This document shows positions 6,163-12,873 of a stretch of DNA of 64,000 nt, in pieces; position 1 is the stretch's first letter, and every line of letters starts with the position of its first letter. A model generated the notes under the pieces. That model had not been told where the DNA came from. It did not search any database and saw nothing but the letters and a program-made list of their open reading frames with translations. Source of the stretch: Thioclava atlantica (GTDB taxonomy: Bacteria; Pseudomonadota; Alphaproteobacteria; Rhodobacterales; Rhodobacteraceae); NCBI RefSeq assembly GCF_000737065.1, contig NZ_AQRC01000004.1, positions 1-64,000 of the forward strand, read 5' to 3'. The translations under genes and the position numbers were made by a program.

Positions 6163-8319
6163 ATGACCCAATTCGACCTGTCCCCGAGCTGGGGCCCGCT
6201 CGCGCTCGAAGCCGTCTTTCGCCTGCGCGACGAGATGAGCGACAAGCGCCCCGCACCGACCTCATCCGCGTCACGCCGCGCACCCGGCAGCAGCAACGGC
6301 GGAGACGATGGATATGACCTCGAGTTCGACGGGGGCCATCTGCACCTCTCTGGTCCCGAGGCCCAGCCCCAAGAGCCGGGCGCGAAAGCGCTTCCCGGCT
6401 CGATCATCACGCCGCATCTGCTCCTCCTGACCTTGCGGCTCGCCGCAACCTTCGGAACCGCAGAGCGCATCGAGGCGCTCACGCGCCCCGGAGCGGTCAC
6501 GCTCCTTCAGGGTGCTAGCCGCGAGGATATGAGCGAGATCGCGGATCGTATTGCTGCGCTCTTCCTGCCGCCATCGGCCACCCCGCCTCGCGACAAGCTG
6601 CAACGCGACATCGACGCGCTCGCACGGCTCTCGATCCTGCTCCCGAGCCGGACCAAGACGCAGCCGCCCGAAAGGGAGATCCGCGAGGGGCTCGAGACCC
6701 ACCGCGCGACCCTCATCCTGCTTCCCGACGACATCCGTCTGCCGCGTGCGCTTCTCACACTCCTGCCCGTTCCCCTCACCCTCGCGCCGGTCGACCGGGA
6801 GATCACGCTTGCCCAGCTCGCAATGACCTATTCCGAGGGGATCGATCTGGAGGCCCTGCGCCGCGCGCTTCCCGAGAACGCCGCCCTCGCCTCGGTCCCG
6901 CAAGCTGCCCGAGCCCTCGCGCTGCGCGCACCGAGTGCGCTTGAAGCGGCCAATCAACTCGCCAAGGCGGCGCGACCCCGCGTGATCACCGCAGGCCCCG
7001 ACCTCGATCAGATCGCCGGTGACACCGAGGCGCTGCGCATCGCGAAGCGCATGGTGCGCGATCTGGCCGACTGGAAGGCGCGCAAGATCGACTGGTCGGA
7101 GGCAACGCGCTCGGCGCTCTTCTTCGGTCCTCCCGGCTCCGGCAAGACCTGGCTCGCGCGCGCGATGGGCGCAAGCGCCGGGGTCACCTTCATCTCGGCG
7201 GGCTTCGGGGAATGGCAAGCAGCAGGACATCTGGGCGACATGCTCGGCGCGATGCGCCGCTCCTTCGCCGAAGCCCGGGCCGCGGCCCCCGCGATCCTCT
7301 TCATCGATGAGACCGATGCGGCGGGCTCGCGCTTCGGCGGCGACCAGCACGGCAAGACGTATCAGCGCCAGGTCATCAACGCCTTTCTGCAGGAGATCGA
7401 TGCGCTCATGCTATCCGAAGGCGTGCTTCTGGTCGGCGCGACGAACGATCCCGGCGCGATCGATCCCGCCATTCTCCGCCCCGGGCGTTTCGACACCCAT
7501 GTCGAGGTCCCCCTGCCCGATGCGACCGCGCTCGAGGGGATGTTGCGGGCGCAATGCGATTGGCCGGAGGAGACGCTGCGTGCCCTCGCGCGCGCCGCCG
7601 TCGGCCAGTCCGCTGCCGAGCTCGATGCCGCAATCCGCGCCGCGCGCTCGGAGGCCCGCGACGAGGGGCGCCCTCTCGTCGTCGAAGATCTCGCACGACA
7701 GCTCACGACCCTGCAGGTAACCGACCCGTCCCATGACTGGCGCGTGGCCCTGCACGAATGCGGCCATGCCATCGCCTATGCCGCCCTGGGGCTCAGCGCG
7801 ACCAGCCGTCTCGTGCTCACCCGCAATGGCGGCGGCGAGGCCCATGGCGCCCCCACCCGCGCCCTCAGCAGCCTTTCCGATCTCGAAGACGACATGACCT
7901 GCCTGCTGGCAGGTCGCGCGGCCGAGAGCCTCGTGCTCGGCGAAGCCTCGGCCGGGGCCGGCGGGACGCAGGACTCCGATCTCGCGCGCGCCACCCGGCA
8001 TGCGGTCGGGATCGAGACCCGCTATGGTCTCGGCCATCACCAGCTGGTCTGGCTCGACGCGCCCGATCATGTCGCCCTGCACAACCCCCACGTTTACGGC
8101 CGGGTGCGGGCCCGGATCGCCAAGGCCGAGACCCGCGCCCGCGCCCTTCTCCACGCACGCCAAGCCACGCTCGAGGCGATGGCGCAGGCGCTGCTCGAGA
8201 GGCGCGAGCTGAAGGGCGAGGAGTTGGCGCGGTGGTTGGCACCGCTGTGCTCGCCGCAGCCCTCGTCCCCCTCGCCCGAGGCGCCCCGCGACGGGCTGTG
8301 CCCGCGCGAAGACATGTAA
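6163..8319 (+). CDS. Soluble FtsH-like AAA+ ATPase with M41 metalloprotease domain
   Basis: A 718-aa protein. Residues 1-300 are an uncharacterised, partly disordered N-domain with no membrane segment. The AAA module follows: Walker A GPPGSGKT (322-329), Walker B ILFIDE (378-383), and a second-region-of-homology stretch DPAILRPGRFD. The C-terminal M41-type peptidase has HECGH at 531-535 (FtsH usually HEAGH) and a downstream Asp in GGTQDSDLARAT matching the third zinc ligand of FtsH. All catalytic elements appear intact, so it should unfold and cut proteins in the cytoplasm rather than at the membrane. The start at 6163 is chosen for initiator context after a GAGG site; the open frame upstream is leader. 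It is the last of three cargo genes on the mobilizable element. Confidence 0.85.
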   Translation: MTQFDLSPSWGPLALEAVFRLRDEMSDKRPAPTSSASRRAPGSSNGGDDGYDLEFDGGHLHLSGPEAQPQEPGAKALPGSIITPHLLLLTLRLAATFGTAERIEALTRPGAVTLLQGASREDMSEIADRIAALFLPPSATPPRDKLQRDIDALARLSILLPSRTKTQPPEREIREGLETHRATLILLPDDIRLPRALLTLLPVPLTLAPVDREITLAQLAMTYSEGIDLEALRRALPENAALASVPQAARALALRAPSALEAANQLAKAARPRVITAGPDLDQIAGDTEALRIAKRMVRDLADWKARKIDWSEATRSALFFGPPGSGKTWLARAMGASAGVTFISAGFGEWQAAGHLGDMLGAMRRSFAEARAAAPAILFIDETDAAGSRFGGDQHGKTYQRQVINAFLQEIDALMLSEGVLLVGATNDPGAIDPAILRPGRFDTHVEVPLPDATALEGMLRAQCDWPEETLRALARAAVGQSAAELDAAIRAARSEARDEGRPLVVEDLARQLTTLQVTDPSHDWRVALHECGHAIAYAALGLSATSRLVLTRNGGGEAHGAPTRALSSLSDLEDDMTCLLAGRAAESLVLGEASAGAGGTQDSDLARATRHAVGIETRYGLGHHQLVWLDAPDHVALHNPHVYGRVRARIAKAETRARALLHARQATLEAMAQALLERRELKGEELARWLAPLCSPQPSSPSPEAPRDGLCPREDM

Positions 8320-8440
8320 GGCATCACGAGGGACGCACGCGAAATCGGGCCCGATTTCCACCACTCTCTAGGTTCTAGTGCGCGCGAGACTGGGCCGGAG
8401 GGGTGCGGGGCGATCAAAAAAACCGTCGCGGCGGCCAAAT

Positions 8441-8468
8441 CATCCTGTCCCCTAACGGGGACAGGATG
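8441..8468 (+). other. Candidate oriT nic region (palindrome with ATCCTG motif)
   Basis: A perfect 12-base inverted repeat, CATCCTGTCCCC / GGGGACAGGATG, with TAAC between. CATCCTG followed by T fits the YATCCTG/Y nick motif known for MOBP relaxases of the RP4 type. Because the repeat is perfect, the motif is present on both strands. It lies in the gene-free stretch (8320-8642) directly upstream of alpA-mobC-relaxase. There is no T-run after the stem, so it is not an ordinary terminator. Confidence 0.5.
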
Positions 8469-8496
8469 CCCCAGAAACACCCCCTCAAGCAATTGG

Positions 8497-8520
8497 TTAT
8501 CCACAGCTTTCTGGGGATAA
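8497..8520 (+). repeat. DnaA-box-type imperfect palindrome
   Basis: TTATCCACAG (8497-8506) faces CTGGGGATAA (8511-8520), ten-base arms with one mismatch across a four-base spacer. The left arm contains a perfect DnaA box TTATCCACA; the right arm reads TTATCCCCA on the minus strand. It could be a replication, transfer or operator element of the mobilizable unit. The rest of the 8320-8642 gap shows no further gene. Confidence 0.45.
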
Positions 8521-8642
8521 CTCCCCTCTTCCCCATGATTCGCGGCGAAAAATGAACTATTTTGAGAATGCAACCCGGACGGGCAACCCGAGCCGGACTT
8601 CTAGATCAAACGCGCAATTCGCGCAAACCGAGGAGACCCGCC

Positions 8643-8849
8643 ATGAGCAACAACGCCCCCACGCGATACTATACGATCAACCAAGTCGCAGAGATGTTCG
8701 GCGTGACACGCGCAACGATCGACAGGTGGCACCGTGATCGGCCTGACTTCCCGCGGAAGGTTTCGCTCGGAATGAACTGCGCCCGTTTTCGCGTCGCGGA
8801 TATCGAAAACTGGATCGCCCGTGTTGAGGGAGAGCGGCTCGGTGTCTGA
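8643..8849 (+). CDS. AlpA-family excisionase/transcriptional regulator
   Basis: A 68-aa protein with a MerR-like winged helix: YYTINQVAEMFGVTRATIDRWHRD, then DFPRKVSLG and FRVADIENWIARVEGER. This is the AlpA/HTH_17 pattern used by excisionases and small activators of integrative elements. The ATG at 8643 follows GGAGACCCGCC. It overlaps the next gene by eight bases (GTG at 8842), so it is translationally coupled to mobC. It may control transfer or excision of the element. Confidence 0.8.
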   Translation: MSNNAPTRYYTINQVAEMFGVTRATIDRWHRDRPDFPRKVSLGMNCARFRVADIENWIARVEGERLGV

Positions 8850-9135
8850 ACGAAGAACAGCCATCGTGAAGCTCCGGCTGTCTCCGAAGGAACACCATTT
8901 TCTTGAGAGCGAGCGGAAAGCCGCAGGCAGTCCAACGCGTGGAAAATACCTACGAGACCGTGTGCTCGCCGGAATAGCGCCAGGCCAGGCGAAGGGGGCC
9001 GAGATCGCTGAACAACTCGGGCGACTTTCTCTCGCGGTGAACGCGCTCGGTCCACGATTGTCGGGGGAAGGCCGCGCACTCGCGAGAGAGGTTCGCGACT
9101 TGGCCGCTGCAATTCGCGCTTGGTCGGAGACCTGA
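8842..9135 (+). CDS. mobC: MobC-like relaxosome accessory protein
   Basis: A 97-aa basic protein starting at GTG 8842 inside the end of alpA. It begins SERRTAIVKLRLSPKEHHFLESERKAAG, an RHH-like N-terminus seen in MobC accessory proteins that help open oriT for the relaxase. A helical tail follows (AEIAEQLGRLSLAVNAL). Position immediately before the relaxase, two bases away, supports the role. Assignment rests on pattern and context. Confidence 0.7.
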   Translation: MSERRTAIVKLRLSPKEHHFLESERKAAGSPTRGKYLRDRVLAGIAPGQAKGAEIAEQLGRLSLAVNALGPRLSGEGRALAREVRDLAAAIRAWSET

Positions 9136-9137
9136 CG

Positions 9138-10565
9138 ATGCGGGCTCACACGAAGCGCCATCGGGACGCGAAATTCATCGAGGATTACATATTCAGAGAT
9201 GGGGCTGATCCCATCGGCGGCACGTTGATCCTCGAAAATCGGCACGCATTGCGAAAGCAGTTCGAGCGTTTCGGAGATGGCGGGGAATTCCTTCACATCA
9301 CCCTCTCACTACCCAAAGGGCTGCTCGCCGATCGCGAACTCTGGGTGCAGATTATTCTGACGCAGTTGGAACTGATGCAGCTGCCGCCTCACCAGATCCC
9401 GTGGGTCGCGGCCCGCCATATCGACGCCGAATGCGACCATGTTCATGTCGCGGTCATCCTCCAGACATTTCTGGGCGATCGAGTGAAAGCCACCCTGTCG
9501 CGACGCAAAACTGATCGCAACCATCAAGAGATGGCCAAGATGCTCGGGTTGCCCGTGCCGGAGTATTTCGACCCATCGTTTCCGACATTTTCCCCTCCAA
9601 CACCGGAGCGCAACCTTACAAACGCCAAGGCAAAATCCCTGCATGGTGCTTTCACAGCCATCTTCGCGCTGGATCCCCCCACCTCCATCGAAGAACTCGC
9701 CGCCCTACTGGAGGCTATGCCAGAGCCCATCATTCTGACCACTGATGTGAACATCTACGGCAAGCAGAGCCACCTTTTCGAAACCCCCTACGGCTTTCTA
9801 CGCGGCAGCGAACTTGGCACCGCCTGGGAACCACGCCACCTCAAGGCTCGGCTTTTGCTCGCCAAAGCCTTACCCGTCGCGCGCCTCATCTGCGAGCTCC
9901 CACCCATCCAAACCAAACTGGAGAACATTACCCGTGCCGCAAGAACCGAAATCGATGCAACCTGTCTCCTCTTGGGAGGTGGTGATCAATCGCCTGGTAG
10001 CGCTCGACAAGAAAACCGACACACTTCTTCCGCTCAGGGAACTCCTCAAGCTTCTGGAACGCTCCAACTCGGATTTGGCGGAGCAGTTCCTCGCAGCGCT
10101 TTCCACATTGAACACGGAACTGCGGTTGAACCGGGAACTCCGGCACCAACAAGAAGAAGCGCTCAAAGCAAGCGTGGAGCTGCAGCAGGTCCTGGAGGAA
10201 AAGCTGGGAGAACTCGATCAAAGGCTCCTGAAGATCGAGATCATTTTACTGCGGTTGATGCGGATCATGGCAATCCCGATGAAATGACCTTCGGCGCTTG
10301 GCTTGCTCAAGCACTCTACCTGCTCAGGAAAGGTTTTCGCGGCTGGAGTTGGCGGCGGATCCCCGATCGCCACGCGATCAAGGTGGTTTTCGGAGCTGGA
10401 GACGAAGTGGTCATTTCTGCCGAGGCCATGGAAATCTGCAGAGATGGGCAGAATGCCGCGGAGCTTGCGAACGTGTTCGAACCATTTCAGTCTGCTAATG
10501 AACCCAAACCCTCCGCAAAATCGGCGCCATTGCCCTCACCTTCGGACGAGGGGCCGGAATTCTAG
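9138..10565 (+). CDS. mobA: MobA/VirD2-like (MOBP) relaxase
   Basis: A 475-aa protein. The N-terminal ~200 residues form the relaxase: the catalytic Tyr is probably in EDYIFRDG, and the metal-binding motif is ARHIDAECDHVHVAV (H-x-D...H-x-H). It would nick one strand at oriT and pilot it during conjugal mobilization. The start ATG 9138 is two bases after mobC; a TTG at 9120 is less likely. Residues from about 265 to 380 are low-complexity and coincide with a coiled-coil gene in another frame (9934-10287). The final part (MTFGAWLAQALYLLRKGFRGWSW) looks folded again, and its ATG at 10284 overlaps the stop of the nested gene (ATGA), so it might also be made as a separate product. No type IV secretion genes are present, so it is mobilizable, not self-transmissible. 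Confidence 0.8.
   Translation: MRAHTKRHRDAKFIEDYIFRDGADPIGGTLILENRHALRKQFERFGDGGEFLHITLSLPKGLLADRELWVQIILTQLELMQLPPHQIPWVAARHIDAECDHVHVAVILQTFLGDRVKATLSRRKTDRNHQEMAKMLGLPVPEYFDPSFPTFSPPTPERNLTNAKAKSLHGAFTAIFALDPPTSIEELAALLEAMPEPIILTTDVNIYGKQSHLFETPYGFLRGSELGTAWEPRHLKARLLLAKALPVARLICELPPIQTKLENITRAARTEIDATCLLLGGGDQSPGSARQENRHTSSAQGTPQASGTLQLGFGGAVPRSAFHIEHGTAVEPGTPAPTRRSAQSKRGAAAGPGGKAGRTRSKAPEDRDHFTAVDADHGNPDEMTFGAWLAQALYLLRKGFRGWSWRRIPDRHAIKVVFGAGDEVVISAEAMEICRDGQNAAELANVFEPFQSANEPKPSAKSAPLPSPSDEGPEF
9934..10287 (+). CDS. Coiled-coil mobilization protein nested in the relaxase gene (MbeB/MbeD-like)
   Basis: A 117-aa protein from GTG 9934 (GGAGA nine bases upstream; ATG 9955 is an alternative), read in the +1 frame relative to the relaxase. 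It has a long amphipathic helix with heptads: KTDTLLPLRELLKLLERSN, LNTELRLNRELRHQQEEAL, ELQQVLEEKLGELDQRLLKIE. The relaxase frame over the same DNA is Gly/Ser/Pro-rich and featureless, which suggests this frame is the one under selection. ColE1-type plasmids place mbeB and mbeD inside mbeA in the same manner. It ends in ATGAAATGA, coupling to an ATG at 10284. Confidence 0.65.
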   Translation: MPQEPKSMQPVSSWEVVINRLVALDKKTDTLLPLRELLKLLERSNSDLAEQFLAALSTLNTELRLNRELRHQQEEALKASVELQQVLEEKLGELDQRLLKIEIILLRLMRIMAIPMK

Positions 10566-10673
10566 TATTTGCAGATGCGTCCCCGGGTGTATCCCCAGCG
10601 ACTTAACAACAGGCAGACACCCTTAGATCGAGCCGAAAGAAACGGCAAAACCCTAATATTTCTAAGAGTTAGA

Positions 10674-10720
10674 TGGCGCCCGGCGGCGGCTTCGAACCAC
10701 CGACACGCGATTTTCAATCC
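10674..10720 (-). repeat. Partial tRNA-Phe copy: probable attachment-site remnant
   Basis: This stretch repeats the 3' end of tRNA-Phe (CCA end, T-arm, variable loop and part of the anticodon arm) seen intact at 19535-19582, same orientation, with about three substitutions and one missing G. The match stops in the anticodon arm, as for an att site left by tRNA-targeted integration. Sequences just outside (10566-10673 and 19430-19534) are also related (both contain GTGTATCCCC and AAGAG before the repeat). It separates the mobilization module from the next segment. Confidence 0.75.
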
Positions 10721-10751
10721 CCCCGTTTTTGTGGGGACTTGGTCGTAGAAT

Positions 10752-10988
10752 CTACGCGGCCATTCTCAGTTTCTGGGCGGGGGTCATAGCAACGTTGGAC
10801 TGTGCGGCGGGGATCAGATCAGGCTCGTTCGCCAGAAATAATAGGGCGGCTTCAACATGCGTTGCACCGACCGGGGCGTCGCCTCCGACCGCTCTTTCAA
10901 CTGCGGAAAGCAATGCGGAAGTTTTTGCCTCAGGGCTATTAACTTCGCAGCGTTCAGAGCTGTCTGAGCATGCGCTCGACTGCATGGA
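10752..10988 (-). CDS. Small protein of unknown function
   Basis: A 78-aa frame from ATG 10988 (AGGA five bases upstream), with a longer alternative start at 11057 inside the preceding gene. It ends THVEAALLFLANEPDLIPAAQSNVAMTPAQKLRMAA, a helical C-terminus of protein-like composition. I do not recognise the family. It follows the KTSC-like gene by 25 bases on the same strand, so the two are likely one unit. It sits just inside the tRNA-Phe att remnant. Confidence 0.45.
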   Translation of the reverse strand, partial: SMQSSACSDSSERCEVNSPEAKTSALLSAVERAVGGDAPVGATHVEAALLFLANEPDLIPAAQSNVAMTPAQKLRMAA

Positions 10989-11013
10989 ATCCTGCAAATC
11001 CCGGTGATACGTG

Positions 11014-11307
11014 TCAGATGGTTTCAAGAGTGCTGTGGGGAGTAAAGGCCTCCTCACTGATCCTTTTGGGCTTGGTGAAGGATTTCGTTCGCGCAGTTTT
11101 CTTCTGAGGCTCGGAAGTCGCTTTATCCTGTGCTTTTATGGATTCAACACACCGTGCATAGGCGGCAGCGAATTCCCGATAAAGGTGCTCTGGAACGCCG
11201 CGGTAAGTGATCTCCCTGCCATCACTGAACGAGACGAGCATATCGCCATCTTTCCAATCGATGCGCGATATCAAACCGTATGGAGAGGCTGAAAATACGT
11301 GAGGCAT
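11014..11307 (-). CDS. KTSC-like small protein
   Basis: A 97-aa protein. Residues 12-50 (LISRIDWKDGDMLVSFSDGR, then TYRGVPEHLYREFAAA) match the KTSC pattern (short strand, FxDG, YRGVP, helix). The tail is Lys/Thr-rich and probably disordered. The ATG 11307 has GAGGAA upstream. KTSC domains occur alone or fused in phage and island proteins, and their function is not settled. Probable operon with the 78-aa gene downstream. Confidence 0.55.
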   Translation of the reverse strand: MPHVFSASPYGLISRIDWKDGDMLVSFSDGREITYRGVPEHLYREFAAAYARCVESIKAQDKATSEPQKKTARTKSFTKPKRISEEAFTPHSTLETI

Positions 11308-11547
11308 GACGATTCCTCGCTCAATCGGCCAGCCCCTTAGTTAAATTACCACAAACAACCTGTGATTGCAATGTTTTGCCGTGTATCGCTCGTTTGCGAG
11401 CAGTTCGGGCTAGCCATAGACGCCGCTTGAGTGACCTGTCACGTGGTTTTTCCTGCATGATTTGCGCAAGCAGACCGCTTAGTGGCGGTTGGTTGCGCAG
11501 TGTCTCAGAATGCTTGATGTCAAATGAATTAAAGATATATTTTTCGT
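11308..11547. other. Intergenic stretch, no gene seen
   Basis: A divergent gap of 240 bases between the KTSC-like gene and the SNase-like gene, more AT-rich near 11520-11547 (TTAAAGATATATTTTT), which may hold the promoter of the SNase-like gene. No clear hairpin, RNA or small ORF. Confidence 0.5.
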
Positions 11548-12225
11548 ATGCCTTTTACGGATGAACGCGCTGATGAAACGGTTCGCAGGATCAATTTCCT
11601 GCTCGCTTCACGACGCCTGAAAGTCTGGGAGCGCAACCTCCTGCAAGATGCGCTCGCTAAATTCGAAAGACATGGCAATCGGATGCAGCTCAGCACCTCA
11701 GAGGCGAAGGCAATCTCGAAACTCATTTCCAAAAATCTCGATGGCAACACTGCGCAGCAGGTCGGGTCTTTTGTCGATGAGGCTGCGCGTAGAGGTCAGA
11801 TGAGTGACACGGCACTCGGAGTAAGGCTGCGACGCGCATGGATTCCGATGCTCGTCCCGATCGCCGGGATCGCGTTGATAGCTTTTGTCGGAGTGGAGCG
11901 GGGGGCCGATTATATTGGGCCTCTTTCCCATATGTTACAAGGAACGAGGATCTCTGGCCCCGTGATGGGAGTGCAAGAGGGCAATGTTGTTGACATCGAC
12001 GGCCGCCGAATTCGAATGGAATCCATAGATTGTCCCGCGCCCGCTGCGCAGGAAAGCAACGATGCGACCGCACACTTGCGTAAACTCGTCGGCAAAGAAA
12101 CGGTCACCTGTGAAGTCATCCGGCAGGATGGCGACGGCCAGAATATCGGGAGTTGTGTTCTCTCAGATGGCCGTAATCTCGCAGCGCTCATGGTTCTGGA
12201 TGGCTATTGCCACGACAACTCGTGA
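11548..12225 (+). CDS. Membrane-anchored protein with degenerate staphylococcal-nuclease-like domain
   Basis: A 225-aa protein. Residues 1-90 are soluble and helical, 98-117 form one membrane segment (WIPMLVPIAGIALIAFVGV), and 135-222 resemble an SNase fold: VVDIDGRRIRMESIDCPAP, LRKLVG, VTCEVIRQDGDGQNIGSCVL, LMVLDGYC. Two catalytic positions look lost: the Glu of the usual DaPE is Ala, and the Arg of YGR is Gln. The first Arg and Asp remain. So a binding or structural role is more likely than nuclease activity. Cysteines in the domain suggest it is outside the cytoplasm. No Shine-Dalgarno is obvious; the start is the first ATG after an AT-rich stretch. Confidence 0.6.
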   Translation: MPFTDERADETVRRINFLLASRRLKVWERNLLQDALAKFERHGNRMQLSTSEAKAISKLISKNLDGNTAQQVGSFVDEAARRGQMSDTALGVRLRRAWIPMLVPIAGIALIAFVGVERGADYIGPLSHMLQGTRISGPVMGVQEGNVVDIDGRRIRMESIDCPAPAAQESNDATAHLRKLVGKETVTCEVIRQDGDGQNIGSCVLSDGRNLAALMVLDGYCHDNS

Positions 12226-12531
12226 TCGCATTGGAATAGCTGCCGGGATTACGGCTCCCTGCGCAGACATGTCCGATGCCCCGCTCGAGTGCCACGGCTC
12301 CCGGCGTCGATCGCACGGCCTGACTTCGGCTGGATCCAGTGGGTCGTTTCGAAGTGGTCTAGATTACGAGCTCCCGAGGAAGGATGCTTCATGCAACCCT
12401 AGAGTGCGGGGCCTTTTGAATTTCACGTTCTTGCCTTTATGTGCGCCCATCTCCGCCTTTTCCCCGCCGCATTGTGGCCGCAGCCTTTAAATTATGGATA
12501 ATGAATGAAGCTTTCGTATCGAGGGCCCAAC
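12226..12531. other. Gene-poor gap after the SNase-like gene
   Basis: About 300 bases without a convincing coding frame. The plus-strand frame at 12062-12490 runs over the SNase gene and has shadow-like composition. I see no RNA gene or strong hairpin. Confidence 0.4.
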
Positions 12532-12639
12532 ATGAAAATACTGCGTGCTCTTCGTTCCCTTGTTGTGTATTTTTGTCCGCGTTGTGACCCGATTGTGGCT
12601 GCGCGGCTTGATGAAATTCGCCGGATCTCTCAAGAGTAA
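12532..12639 (+). CDS. Possible 35-aa basic micro-protein
   Basis: ATG 12532 with GAGGG six bases upstream encodes MKILRALRSLVVYFCPRC, then a helical tail ending RLDEIRRISQE, stop TAA. An in-frame ATG nine codons upstream (12505) is an alternative. It has an N-terminal amphipathic/hydrophobic helix and a CPRC pair. The good ribosome site and clean stop favour it, but the length makes chance possible. A hairpin (12648-12655 with 12673-12680) and a terminator (12727) follow. Confidence 0.3.
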   Translation: MKILRALRSLVVYFCPRCDPIVAARLDEIRRISQE

Positions 12640-12726
12640 TCCCTCCCGATGCGCTTTCACTGACCCCGTAAGAGCGCATCCGGTGAACTCTGGTGAAGCC
12701 CCTATCGCTCAGAGTTTGCCATGAAA

Positions 12727-12757
12727 GCAGCCGGACAGTTGTCCGGCTGCTTTTGTT
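12727..12757 (+). terminator. Strong intrinsic terminator
   Basis: Perfect 11-bp stem GCAGCCGGACA / TGTCCGGCTGC with a two-base loop, followed by TTTTGTTT. It reads on the plus strand after the gap that holds the possible micro-protein. It shields the following minus-strand ROK gene. Confidence 0.85.
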
Positions 12758-12873
12758 TCGAGTTTGGAGTTTTGCCTTCGAAATGCGAACTCGCTTTGAT
12801 GCACAGGTCGCTCAAGGACGAAATGGGCCGGAGCGCGGCGGGGGACGAGTTCACATGTATCTTATCCTTCGTA

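Noticed and set aside
12437-12679. An 80-residue minus-strand frame
   Set aside because: No ribosome-binding site, no protein-like pattern, and it opposes a better small plus-strand ORF.
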